A DNA stretch of 64,000 bases from Monosporascus cannonballus (Eukaryota > Ascomycota > Sordariomycetes > Xylariales): contig QJNS01000020.1 of the NCBI GenBank assembly GCA_004154925.1, positions 434,001 through 498,000 of the forward strand, given 5' to 3'. Of the stretch, positions 46,020-56,956 are shown in pieces. Positions within the stretch are counted from its first letter, which is position 1, and each line of letters opens with the position of its first letter. The translations under genes were made by a program, and so were the position numbers. The notes under the pieces are model-generated. The model was not told where the DNA came from. It worked only from the letters and a program-made list of their open reading frames with translations, and did no database searches.

Positions 46020-47422
46020 ATGGCAACAACATCAACGGCCATGGCTCCGGCAGTGGCGGATGGCGACGGCTGGTACGACCCGACCAAGATATGGACGACG
46101 CTGCTGACGAACCGCGGCTACTTCGCCGGCCTCCTGGTCCTGAACCACTCCCTGCGCAAGCAGAGGAGTCGGTACCGGCTCAAGGTCATGGTCACGCGCG
46201 ACGTCGAGCGCGACGAGGACTTCATGCGCGCATTTGCGGCCGCCGGCATCCCCATCATCGTCGTCGACAAGATCGAGCCCGCGCCCCGCGACGGCAAGGT
46301 CAACAAGGGTACCTGGGAGAAGCTCGCGCCTTGGGGGTTTACTGAGTATGAGGTATGTCTGTGCGTGTATGCTTGTTGGTTGATGATGTTCTTGTTGGAG
46401 TTCGCCGATTCGTGCGTTTCGTTCGGGCTCTGTCTGGTGACGGCGGCGGCGGCGGCGAGCGGTTGCTGTCGCTACGCGCATGTCTCTTCTCGTAGTAGCG
46501 CAATGTGCGGATGTATCCATGTTGTTGCTTTAAACGCAACCCCTGTAGCCGAGTATCTCCGTTAGGGTGGTTGAAGCGAGGCGACAGAAAAGCTGGTGGC
46601 TGTGTTGGGAATAGCGTATGCGCGCTGGCTGGCTGGCTGACTGACACGGGGTTCCTTCTGCAGCGCGTCGTGCTCCTCGATAGCGACCAGATCATACTCC
46701 AGAACATCGATGATATGATGACGATGGACATACCCGACGGCTGGATAGTAAGCACGCACGCCTGTACCTGCAACCCGCGCAAGGTACCACACTACCCCAA
46801 GGACTGGTAAGTAACAGCCCCAGCAATAGACAGGGACGCAAGCTGCTCTTCTCCCGGGTCTTTCTCTGTTTCGGAAGCCGAAAACTAACCAAGCCAACCC
46901 TCGGCGCGCAGGATACCCGAGAACTGCGCCTACACGGCGGCGAACCAGGAGACGGGCGAGCCGGCGCCCATCGTGGAGGGCCTGTCGCCCGAGAACCACC
47001 ACCTGCTGAACAGCGGGACGGTGGCGCTGCGGCCCTCGCGCGCGCAGGCGGACGCGCTGATGCGCGCCCTCGACGAGCACCCGGGCGTGCCCTACATGCG
47101 CTTCTTCGACCAGGACCTGCTGGCCGCCGTGTACCGGGGCCGCTGGAGGCCGCTGCCCTACACCTACAACGCGCTCAAGCCCATGCGCGCCTGCCACGCG
47201 CGAATGTGGCGCGACGCCGACGTCAAGATCCTCCACTACATCCTCGACAAGCCCTGGCGGTCCCGCGCGTTCGACGAGGCCGACCCCGTGCAGGCCACGC
47301 ACCGCCTCTGGTGGGACGAGTTCGCCGAGGTCGAGGGGGAGTGGCGGGAGGATGCCGCCGACGATCCTGAGAAGGCGCGCCTGTGGGAGGATGTTGTGAA
47401 GCCCGTCGTCGCGCAGGAGTAG
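46020..47422 (+). CDS. Glycosyltransferase family 8 protein
   Basis: Three exons, 46020-46352, 46664-46806 and 46912-47422, giving 328 residues; junction phases are 0 and 2. The N-terminus has IWTTLLTNRGYFAGLLVLNH, the usual GT8 opening for nucleotide-sugar binding. Exon 2 begins with RVVLLDSDQIILQNIDDMM, where DSD is the metal-binding DxD motif. Exon 3 has NSGTVALRPSRAQADALM, FFDQDLLAAVYRGRWRPLPY and VKILHYILDKPW, matching galactinol-synthase/glycogenin-like fungal enzymes. There is no signal peptide, so it is probably cytosolic. The acceptor is unknown; glycogenin itself is less likely because the long C-terminal tail is missing. Intron 1 (311 bases) contains a (GGC)n run at 46441-46457. 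Confidence 0.9.
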
Positions 47423-48126
47423 GTAAAGAGGGAGCGGGGTCTTTTCTCGAAGGGATTTGGATGTGATCTCAAGTGGGAAAGACTGGGACTTGGTCAGGAC
47501 CCGTTCGGGTTCCAGATCGGCAGATGCAATGAGTTACGATGTTATCATTCTTGGATATGGGGACTTATGCTATAACACGAGAGGGGGGAAAGACGGAACC
47601 CTGCTTCTGTAGCCTGGATAAGCTGGAGGGAATATAAGCACTACGTGGCGCATTTAAAGGGGGCTTGCATTTGGAATACGTCGTAACTACATAATTTCCC
47701 CTCGCGATGGTGAAACGGTGGGTGTGGATGGATCGTCACAGTAAGACCAAAAATCAGGGGTCAGCTCGAATCGTCTGGGCTCACTTGACCTCGCGTAGCC
47801 TGTCATGTTACACGCTTGGTCTGACATTTGAGCAAGAAGCTATGTAGCATTCTGGGTTCCGCTATTAACACAGGCCATTGGCCCTCTTGGCAATCACATT
47901 CATGGCAATCAGGAGCAGTACTGTACAGGACCGAACCAGCAACCAGACGGATGGCCACCCAGGTAGGTGCCTCAAACCACTACAGCCAACCACCGTTGTC
48001 TCTGCCGTCGCCGTCGCTCGCCCGGGGGCAAAGAATATAGAAGCGGTAGTTCGAACATTCGTCCCCATATGCACACCCCTACGGGCGCTCATTAGCCCAC
48101 CCAATCCGAGTGCCCATCCTCTTCCC
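47423..48126. other. Spacer between convergent genes
   Basis: About 700 bases between the GT8 stop and the stop of the PLP homeostasis gene. It holds only 3' flanking sequence as far as I can see; CCCAGGTAGGTGCC lies at 47957-47970. Confidence 0.4.
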
Positions 48127-49867
48127 TCACTCCTTGATCTTGGCCTCGCTCTTGGGGCCCCTGGCGCCGAAGATGGTGCTCCCGACGCGGACCTCGTGGC
48201 TGCCGAGGGCGACGGCGCCCTCGAAGTCCTCGCTCATGCCCATGCTGAGCTCGAGCTCGCGCTCTCCCGGCGGCAGGCCGAGCTCGCGGGCCACGAGGTC
48301 GCGCTGCTCGCGCAGCAGCAGAAAGTCCTCGTTCTCGTTCTCGGGGGTCGTCGCCACGCTGCGCGCGATGGCGCCGATGGTCATGAGCCCCCGCAGGCGC
48401 AGGTGCGGCAGGGACTCGACGGCGCGCGCGAGCGCCACCGTCTCGGCGCCCGGCGCCGCCCCGGACTTGGACGCCTCGCCCGACGTGTTGACCTGGACGT
48501 GCACGTTGAGCTCCGGGATCGCCGGGTCCGAGGCCATCAGCTCCCCTCGGTGCTTCGACAGGAGCTGGGCCTTCTTCTCCGTGTCCACGCTCGAGACGCA
48601 CCACAGATTCGGGATCTTGGCTAGGTTCTTGCAATGTCCTGGTTTGGTTCGCGGTGATTGTTAGTTTTGGTCTGGGGATTTGGGTTTGGCGTGCGGGAAA
48701 GGAGGCTCCCGGGAGCTGGTATGCGATGGTTGCAGGTTATGCGGTGTATATGTAACGGGCAAGAACCGTAGCTGTAGTGCTTTGTTCTGAATCATCGTAC
48801 ACATACGCCGCAGATATCCTGTCCCCTGCGATACCCTGAGTGGTTTTCTCGCCATAGCCGATGAAGCAAGTTCAGGCCACCTGGCAATCCCAGCACTCCG
48901 GCAAAGCCATACATATTACACGTAACGCCTCCATCTCTACCTATCATCCATCTGCCTACTCACACCGGATGCATAGCATCGCCCGTGCGGGCCCCGGCAA
49001 CCAAGACGGGCCACCAGCCGACGCGGATGCAAAGATACGGCACATTCCCAAAGACAAGAACCCTCTCCTCCAGCCACCACAGGACCGACACGACAGCTCG
49101 GCCTATAGATAACAGGGCATCAAGAACAGACAGCCACACAGATGACGAAACAGAAAGCCTGGACTCACCGGACTGCAGCCCGCCGATGAAGTGCCACTGG
49201 ATGTCTCGCGGCAGCAGCTCCGCCTTCTGGGCCAGCTCCTGCGCGTAGTTCTCGCCGAAGTGCAGCTGCAGCGGGTCCGCCTGCCGCGCCAGCGCCAAGA
49301 TGTCGTTCGCCGGCTTCAGCTTCGAGACAGCAACGAGGCGGACCTGTCCGGGAGGGTCAGCAGATGAAAATCGGAGAAGGGGGAAGGAGAGATGAGCGGG
49401 TGAGTGGGCGTTGAAGGTGCATGCGCAAGTATGTGGTGAGAGGGAGAGCGAGGATTGGTGAGTGAATCGGTGGGCCGGTGCGGTGATACGGGGTAAGATG
49501 GGGGTTTAAAGGTGCAGACGATGAGAGGCAGAAGACGTAGGGCATCCGTCCATCTATCATCGTCCTACATCTCACTCGTTCATCCCCGAACCGGGGTATG
49601 GTGATCGAGTGCTCTCCCGACGCCGTTACCACCAGCTTCGAGAGATGCGTGATGGGACACAAGTCGGTAATGATAAGCAGAGGATTGATAACTGGGAATG
49701 TAGACTCCGCGATGCATGAAACGAGAGAGTCGGCTAAGAAAAGAAAAGAGACACACCTCTCGCCCCTTAGCAACGGCGGCGATGCGCTCCCTCACGCCGC
49801 GGATCTGTGACACCAGTGCCGCGGCTCGGGACGGGTCGATCTTCATTTCCTCCGGGGAGTCGGTCAT
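48127..49867 (-). CDS. Pyridoxal phosphate homeostasis protein (YggS/PROSC family)
   Basis: Three exons, 49757-49867, 49169-49343 and 48127-48638, sum to 798 bases (265 residues), the normal family size; a Met one codon further up (49870) is also possible. Exon 2 begins VRLVAVSKLKP, where the Lys of SKLKP is the PLP-binding lysine, followed by HFGENYAQEL and WHFIGGLQSG. Exon 3 has HCKNLAKIPNLW, LRGLMTIGAIA, ELELSMGMSEDFEGAV and EVRVGSTIFGARG, which close the alanine-racemase-like TIM barrel. The family has no known catalytic reaction and buffers free PLP. The introns are long for this genome (413 and 530 bases) and contain no open gene. Confidence 0.95.
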
Positions 49868-49870
49868 CAT

Positions 49871-50232
49871 CCGGCCATCGACGAATACAGACAATATCGG
49901 AGAGGTAATATGCTCGAAAATAAAATGTGGCGTATGCCTCGATCGTTCGAATTTATTCTTCAGTGGTCGACTCTTTTCTTTCCGGGAAGTTGAGCGTTTT
50001 CGTTTATGTCTGGCGATGTCGAAATTCAGCGTCCTTGTGGAGCGAATCGGACAGTATGTATACTGTGGAGTGTACGGTCGGACATACAAGATTACGTAGG
50101 GGAGGATGAGGAGCCCACAGAATTCACCTACACAAGGTCGGACGAGACGTATGTCAACGAGTCACTCTTTCATTTCCCTATTTTATCTAACCGTTGTGAT
50201 GTATCTCGGAGTGCACGTACAACATTTAACTA
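49871..50232. other. Short spacer
   Basis: Upstream region of the PLP homeostasis gene and downstream of the LYS2 pseudogene stop. No motif that I can assign. Confidence 0.35.
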
Positions 50233-53200
50233 ACTACACCAGGGCTCCGCGGCCACCAACCCGCAACAGCGCGGTCTTCTGCTCCGGGCTGATCTGGACG
50301 CTCGGCAGCGTCTTCCTGCCCGCCGCGGAGGGAGCTTGCAGGAAACCGACCGCCACGAGGTATGCCAGGTACAATCCCATGGCGTCCTCCGTTACGCCCG
50401 CGCCCTTGGACAGGTCCTCGCCTGTGAATCCGGCATCCGACTTGAGCGCCTGGGCGGCGTTCTTGTCGTCTAGCTCCGGCGCGATGGTGTCGGCGGGGAG
50501 ATCGGTCGTCGCGAAGTGGAACAGTCCGAGCCTAGATACAGGTTCTTAGTAAATCTGTGTCCGGAGGAGGGGTTCAAATGAGTGAATGGGTTAGATGACT
50601 TACAATGCGTGCTGCTCCTTGCTCGCGTCGCCTACGTATTCCTGCAGGCTCTCGCTCCACTGGCCGTACGGCACCTCGGGGACGCCGTAGCCGTAGCTCT
50701 CGAGGGCACCCAGGTACTCGCGGAAGGTCAGCCTCGGATGGCCCGTCACCTGCGCCACGGGCGAGGGGCTCGGCCGGGGGGCTGAGGGCGGAGGCCACAA
50801 TGACGCGGGCCACGTGGTCCACCGGCACCATGTTGATGGTGTTCTCGATGCTCGGCCGCGACTCCAGCTGGATACAGCCCTTGGCAATGCGAACCAGGAA
50901 GTCGTCCGTGTTTGTGACCCCCGACTCGGAGTCGCCGAGGACGTAGCCCGGCCGGACGATGGTCCCCCTGAGTCCCCTCTGGCCGGCAGATCGGACGAGG
51001 TACTCCGCCACCCATTTCGATTGGCCGTATCCCGTCCCGAGACCCGTCGCGCTTCCAGAAAGGTCGTCCGCCTCGGGCACGCCGGTACCGCCCTGCTTGA
51101 TCGATTCCTGTGACAGTTTGATGTAGTGAGGGGTGTCGAGGGCGGAGGTGGAGGAGACGAACGCCAGCCGCTTAGGCTTGCCGGAGGCGCAGAGGCTGAG
51201 GGTATCCAGCGTTCCCTGGACGTTGGAGGGCTTGAGGCTCGAATACGGTAATACCCAGTGTACCTGGGCACCATTATGAACGACGACGTCGACCTCTCCG
51301 GCGAGCTGGTTGAATTTCTCCTTGGAGAGACCAAGTCGTGGCTCACCTAGACTGCCCGTGACGGCTGATATCCTGGGCTTCCAGGATTCTTCCCATACGC
51401 CGTACGCTGTGCACGACCGCCGGATACGATCGACAACTTCTGACTCGTCCTTCGCCCGGACATGTACGATGACTCTAGCCTTAGGTTTCTGTCTGGCCAG
51501 CAAATCCCGTAGCAGGAAGGCGCCAAGGAAGCCAGTAGCGCCTGTCAAGAACACTGTAATGTCGGAGGATGCGGATATTGTGCCCTCAGATCTAGGGAAC
51601 TGTGCAGGAAGCCTTTGCTCCAGAAGTTTCGCGTCCGCAGCATAGTCCTCCCCTTTCACCATCTCGCTCTCAAGCGTTGGCGATGAAGCCTGCCTCTCTA
51701 TCTCTCCAGCGAAGGCGCCTAATGTCGGATTCCGGAAAATGGTGTTCATCGTCAGGCCGTGACCGGGCCACTTCTTGTTGACTTGGAAAAGCATCTGCTG
51801 GGCCAGAATACTATGGCCACCGATGTCGAAGAAGTTGTCGTCGAGTACGATCGGCCGCTTGACTAGGTTTCTCCAGATCTCGGCCACGTCTTTTTCGGCC
51901 CCTGTCATCTGGACGTCCGTGCTGACATGTGCCTTGTTCAGCGCGGCATCGAGCTCGGCGGCCTCCTTTAGGGGAAGCGCAGGCTTGTCTTTCTTTCCGT
52001 TGGGATTCAGCGGGAACTTCTCGAGCGGGATGATAGCCTCGGGAATTGCGTAGCTCGGTAGTTTGGTCTTGAGATACTTCTTGATCTCCTCGGCGAGGGG
52101 CCAGAATCTGCGGATCCGTCCAGCGATTCCTTCGCCAGACGTATCGTCCTGCTCTCCGTTCTGCTCGAGCCACGCTGGCCATTTTTGCATATCCGGCACG
52201 ATGTAGCTGACGAGGTATGATGAGTAGTCCTCCTTCTTCCGGACGACGGTCAGATTGTCCATAACCATATCATGGTCCGCGAGGTGCTTATCAATCTCGC
52301 CTAGTTCGATACGGAAACCACGAATCTTGACTTGGTCGTCCGCGCGTCCGACACATTCGACGTCACCGCTGGACAAGTATCTCCCGAGGTCTCCTGACCG
52401 GTACATCCTGTCTCTCGGACCCTTGTAGAACTCGCGCCAGGGCTCTTCGGAGAGCGATTTAGCCGTTTGCTTGTCGAGCTCGACCCATTTAGCGTTATCC
52501 ACGAACCAGCTCTGGACGAACTTGGTCTCGTTGAGCTCCTTTGTTTTCTCGTCTGAGCCCAGATACCCTTCCGCCAGACCACCGGCGCGCGCATAGATCT
52601 CGCCAATCTCGCCGACGCCACAGATCCTGTTGCGGTTTTCGCGATCTACAACTAGAAGTTGGACATCCTTCATGCCCCGGCCAGCAGGGATAACGTTGCC
52701 CATATTCTCTAGATACTGCGGGCCGGCCTTTCGACTTGGAATCTCAAAATAGCTGACGGCACGCTGTGTCTCTATGTTGCATCTCAAGATCAGTAAATTA
52801 CCTGGCGGGGATTTCAAAGGCCCATAAGGCCTTCACCATCCAATGAGGTTATTTGGTTTCCGATCACATGCTCTTGAGACCAACCGACGAAGGGAGGTAA
52901 AGGGATTCATATACTCACCTGTTGTGCCGTACATGTTGACGATGTAGCAATTCTCTGCTAGTCTTTGCAAGGCCTTGCACTCCCGCTTTATAAGGATATC
53001 TATCGCCTACGAAGAAAGCATGATGAAGAGCCGGGAATTCAGCACTAGCCCCTCCCACGAGGATCTGGCCCATCGCAGGCGTCAGGTGTGTTACTGTGGC
53101 ACCATGCTCCCGCATCCATTCGGCGAGCCTCTCGTGCTGGATGTCCTCTGAGGATCTGAGCCCCTAAGAAGAGCGGAGTGAATATGTCCCGCTGAATAGG

Positions 53201-54025
53201 GTCATGGGCAATGCCGCTTAGCATCGTGAACTTGTCATTCGCGGTGAGTCGGAAGCGCTCGGACCTCCAGTCGAAGTAGTAGGCCAATGAGAAATGGCGC
53301 CCTCGGACGCCCCTTGGGACAGAATGAGCCAAGTCCATTATTTGACGGCTTCACAGGGACATATCAGGACGGTTCACTCACTTAGGCCTTCCCTCCGACC
53401 CCGACGTAAAGGATAATGTCGGGTGAGAATCGGGTCCAACCACAACCCCCGGGCCATTCTCTTTTGCTGCGACTTGATCTGCAAGAATGGCTTTGCCGTC
53501 GATGCTTCCACCTAAGAGAGTGCCATCGTCCTTCAACTCTAAAGCCGGGACCTCTGTACGCAGGTCTAGCGTCCCGCTGATAAAGGAGCGAACCTTGTCC
53601 GAGAGCTTGCCGGCCTCCTTAGTCGCCTTGTCGATGACCACCTGAGCACGCGGTCGTGCGACGTCCAGATAGATGATCTGTCTATCCGGGGGGTAAGAGG
53701 GATCGATAACGGAGAAAGTGGCGCCCGCCTTCAGAATGCCCATCACAGCCACGACCAGGTCGACGCCCCGTGGCTGTAGGACATGACCACCTCATTTCGT
53801 TGGATGCCGGATTGAACCAGGTGGTGCGCCAGAATATTGGACGCCTCGTCGATCTGACGGTAAGTGAACTCCCTCCTGGGAGAGGCCGACGAGGCCGTCT
53901 CGACAACACATAGCCGCTCAGGGTGTTTCTTGGCCGTTGGCAGAGGAGATTCCGTGGATTGCTCCCCGGAAAGCGGACCAGTGGAGGTCGCTTGTGGGAC
54001 CTGGGAGGTCAATCGGCGCAGACAT
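50233..54025 (-). pseudogene. LYS2: L-2-aminoadipate reductase (LYS2), 5'-truncated and frameshifted
   Basis: The order of surviving parts is adenylation domain ([53 protein letters not shown]), carrier domain ([13 protein letters not shown], phosphopantetheine Ser), NAD(P)-binding reductase domain ([30 protein letters not shown]) and the Lys2-type tail (VTEDAMGLYLAYLVAVGFL). Three introns remain: 53313-53381, 52772-52918 and 50532-50603. Damage, 5' to 3': the roughly 250-residue N-terminal domain is absent and the match begins at LPGPTSDLHWSAFRGAIH; an extra base near 53934; a lost base near 53767; an apparent 11-base loss near 53150; a duplicated GATA at 52997-53004; an extra base near 50760. 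The longest intact piece is 50574-52771. The enzyme reduces alpha-aminoadipate to its semialdehyde in lysine synthesis and is normally essential for prototrophy, so another intact copy is expected elsewhere. Retained introns rule out a retrocopy. Confidence 0.85.
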
Positions 54026-54883
54026 GAGAAAGTGACCGGTTTACTATGAGAATCGATCACTTCTCAGGTTTAACATGGACTTATGATATAAATCTCTCCC
54101 AAAGAAAATGCATAAATGAGTCACGGAAGCATAAAATGACTGGCAAGGTTGAGGGCATCGGTCTGGGTGGTCTAAGTGGTAGCAAATGCACATAAGTATA
54201 AATAATTTTAGCTCCGATTTTCGCACATCTGACTCTTATAAACACACGCCATTTCACTCTTTTCCAGTCATTGTTCTCATTACAAGTCTATATAAACTAC
54301 GAATAGAACTATTCCCGGCTCTTCATATACGTATGTCTCTCATTCTTTGTGTAAGCTAGTACCGTCATTTGAATTATATGGAAGTCGTGCCCCTCTAACC
54401 AACCTGGGTGTTTATGAATGAGGGCTAGTCCACGAGCATACGCAGGCGCCTATAGAATGTGTCATATCACCAAGCGAATGTTTTCCAGCGAGTCCGGGGT
54501 CTGCCGAATTTATAATAGATATTCCTCGCCGCAAGGGTATACATGTGCTCCAAGAAACCTTTTCATATCGGGTAGCCGAACTGCGAGCGTCTGTAGAAAG
54601 GCGTGTATATTGTAGGAGTTGATGAAAGCGGTGGAGCACTTTTTGCATGTGGGAAAGTACATATCACTGATAACTTCCTTGCAGCCTGATAATGCAGCTT
54701 TATCGATAAGATTACTGGATAAAATATCCCGGAGACTCGGGACGTCGCATCTCGTCGCATCTCGTCGCGATCGGCCATACAACATCTGCAGCCTTATCTT
54801 CGACAACAAAGGGAGGTTTACCAGCCAATATTCGTATAACGAAATTACTGGCCATCGCGCAAGCTCTGCAAGAATTATTTCCA
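54026..54883. other. Spacer replacing the LYS2 5' end, upstream of BCD1
   Basis: More AT-rich than the flanking genes, with no trace of the LYS2 N-terminal domain in any minus-strand frame. An in-frame TAA stands 15 bases before the ATG at 54025. The right part must hold the BCD1 promoter. CTCGTCGCATCTCGTCGC at 54752-54769 is a short tandem repeat. Confidence 0.5.
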
Positions 54884-56170
54884 ATGGCAGACCCATTACT
54901 AACGTCCTTATGCACCATTTGCCGTATCCAACCTCCCAAATACAAATGCCCACGCTGCGGCACGCGGACCTGTTCCTTGCCTTGCATTAAGAAGCACAAG
55001 AACTGGTCATCATGCAACGGGGAACGTGACCCAACAGTGTTCGTCCCGGCAGCGAAGCTAAAAACCAACGCCGGCATCGACCACGACTACAACTTCCTGA
55101 CCAAGATCGAACGCTCCGTTGAAATAGCCGAGAAGATCCTAAGAGACGAGCGGGAAATATTACCGCAGGAGGGCCACAATGCACAACATCCCACCAAGAG
55201 AGCGCGTCTGCACAAGGGCCGGAGCAGGGGCAGGGTCACCCTGGATGATAACAGCTCGCGGAGATGGGACAGGAACTCGCTACAGCGCATGCATCGCCTG
55301 GGAATCCACGTTTCATCTGTCCCCTTCGGAATGAGCCGGTCGAAGGAGAATAAGTCGAGTTGGAACAAGAGAACCGGAACCATCAACTGGCAGATCGAAT
55401 GGATAGTCCTGGGCGATGCGACTTCGGCGGAAAAGCGGGCAGCGCCCAAGCTAACGAGGATTATGCATAAGCTACTGGACCAGACGCCCTTATATGTCGG
55501 ATTCGCCGACAGCTTGGGCTACCACCGCTACCAGCAGCTGAGCGAGCAACAGCGGGTGGAGGAGAGGAAGGCTCGAAAGAGGCAGCAAGCCGGGCGCGAT
55601 GACGAGGCTGATATGGACGGAGAGTCGGCCGACTTTGGTCAAGATACCCAATCCACTGCATGGAAAGCTCATTCTGCGCCTATACAAGATCACGAGACAG
55701 CCGCATGGGACAGCTCAGAACAGTTCCGTCACTTGGTGGAGCCGACGGACGAATCACGTAGGAATGACTACCAGTTCTTTTTCCAGAAACCGAAGAGGCC
55801 ATCGAAAGCACCCGAAACGCTCATCCCACTCGAACCAACCGAAAATCTGGCTACCATCCTCCCCGGACTAGAAGTTCTCGAGTTCCCCACGATCTGTGTT
55901 CTTCCTGCCGGCTCCCCTATCCCTCCCGGGTACGTCTTAGAGAGCAGACTTGAGCCCAAAGACAAGACGATCACTAAGAAGCGGAAGCGCTCTGCCCTAG
56001 TGGACTATGCCGAATCTAGTGATGGGGGAGATGATGGTATGGGCGAGGAAGAGGAAGAAGGTGATGATACCGAGGGGTCTGAGGATGGCGAAGTTCAGGA
56101 TCAAGACCCCGTGGAAGAAGCCGACACTACAAGCAGCTCAGGCTCAGATTCCGAATTGGATATTGACTGA
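54884..56170 (+). CDS. BCD1: Box C/D snoRNA assembly factor Bcd1 (HIT-type zinc finger)
   Basis: Single exon, 428 codons. The N-terminus carries a HIT-type zinc finger, residues 9-44: CTICRIQPPKYKCPRCGTRT followed by CSLPCIKKHKNWSSC. The middle region has YNFLTKIERSVEIAEKIL, LQRMHRLGIHVSSVPFGMSR and INWQIEWIVLGDA, all typical of Bcd1/ZNHIT6. Later blocks include RNDYQFFFQKP and LEVLEFPTICVL. The last 70 residues are acidic and Ser-rich, preceded by KKRKRS, a likely nuclear localisation signal. Bcd1 is a nuclear factor needed for box C/D snoRNA stability, acting with the R2TP and Rsa1/NUFIP machinery when snoRNPs are built. A conserved family position and no damage make this a confident call. 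Confidence 0.94.
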   Translation: MADPLLTSLCTICRIQPPKYKCPRCGTRTCSLPCIKKHKNWSSCNGERDPTVFVPAAKLKTNAGIDHDYNFLTKIERSVEIAEKILRDEREILPQEGHNAQHPTKRARLHKGRSRGRVTLDDNSSRRWDRNSLQRMHRLGIHVSSVPFGMSRSKENKSSWNKRTGTINWQIEWIVLGDATSAEKRAAPKLTRIMHKLLDQTPLYVGFADSLGYHRYQQLSEQQRVEERKARKRQQAGRDDEADMDGESADFGQDTQSTAWKAHSAPIQDHETAAWDSSEQFRHLVEPTDESRRNDYQFFFQKPKRPSKAPETLIPLEPTENLATILPGLEVLEFPTICVLPAGSPIPPGYVLESRLEPKDKTITKKRKRSALVDYAESSDGGDDGMGEEEEEGDDTEGSEDGEVQDQDPVEEADTTSSSGSDSELDID

Positions 56171-56956
56171 CATTGAAGGATTGGGGTAACGCCTAAGGCT
56201 TTCAAGTGTTCTGGTAGTCTTCCAGTCTCGTGTAATACGTCCCTGCTAGCCGTGGTCATCCGTTAGATGGCCTCCACCCACTCATATGTCTAGATCTACC
56301 TAGCTAGCAGTCTGTGACATGCGCGAGTATAGCCGCTTCCTGTATATGCATTTCTCCCCTGGAAAAGGGGCAGGAACAAGATACCCTAATGTATGTATAA
56401 TGCTCGATCTTCCAATCCACGAGATACGCCCTACCGTGCTAAAGGGCAACTGCCAACGAGCGAGCATTTGCGTTACTGAAAGTGCTAGAACCTTGGAAGA
56501 ACCACGGGAAGGAACCACGTGGCGGTGCAAGCTTGCGCCACAGACCTAATCTCGGTGCGTAGCGCTGAATTACGTAAAGAGGGCCCACAAGCCCACACGG
56601 TTTCCGGTGGCTGGAAAACTTCAGTACCGGATTTCCTCAGCCTCCTCGTTATTGCTGATGCTGCTGATCCTGATTTCTGATTCCTGATTCAAACTCCAAA
56701 CTTTGCTTGGTACATCACGCACTTCTTCGCAGAGTGGTGCGCAGCACATCTGACCACCTCCTCACCTCTTCTTGCCCGTCTCCTTCCCCTCTCTAATCCT
56801 TCCCCTCTCTAATCCTTCCCCCCTTCATCTTTTCCTGCGCCTTCTCTTCCTTGTTCTATTTGACGCATTAGGCGCTAGTTTCTTCTCTGTTCTGTATTTC
56901 CCGCACTTTCTTCTACGTCCTCTACGTGCGCACGCGTGTGCTGAAGTTCATGAATC
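56171..56956. promoter_or_regulatory. Upstream region and pyrimidine-rich leader of SCD6
   Basis: About 790 bases. From 56755 to 56900 the plus strand is almost entirely C and T, including a 16-base tandem duplication (TCCTTCCCCTCTCTAA twice, 56781-56812). This is a typical strong-promoter or leader feature in filamentous fungi. Short repeats of GCTGATGCTGCTGATCCTGA occur at 56653-56672. Confidence 0.5.

Noticed and set aside
48092..48664. Long frames on both strands over the PLP homeostasis gene
   Set aside because: GC-rich shadows; the conserved motifs all lie in the minus-strand three-exon model.
50574..52817. Reading this 747-codon frame as a stand-alone functional reductase gene
   Set aside because: It begins inside an intron, lacks the first half of the adenylation domain and ends in a frameshifted tail, so it is a segment of the LYS2 pseudogene.
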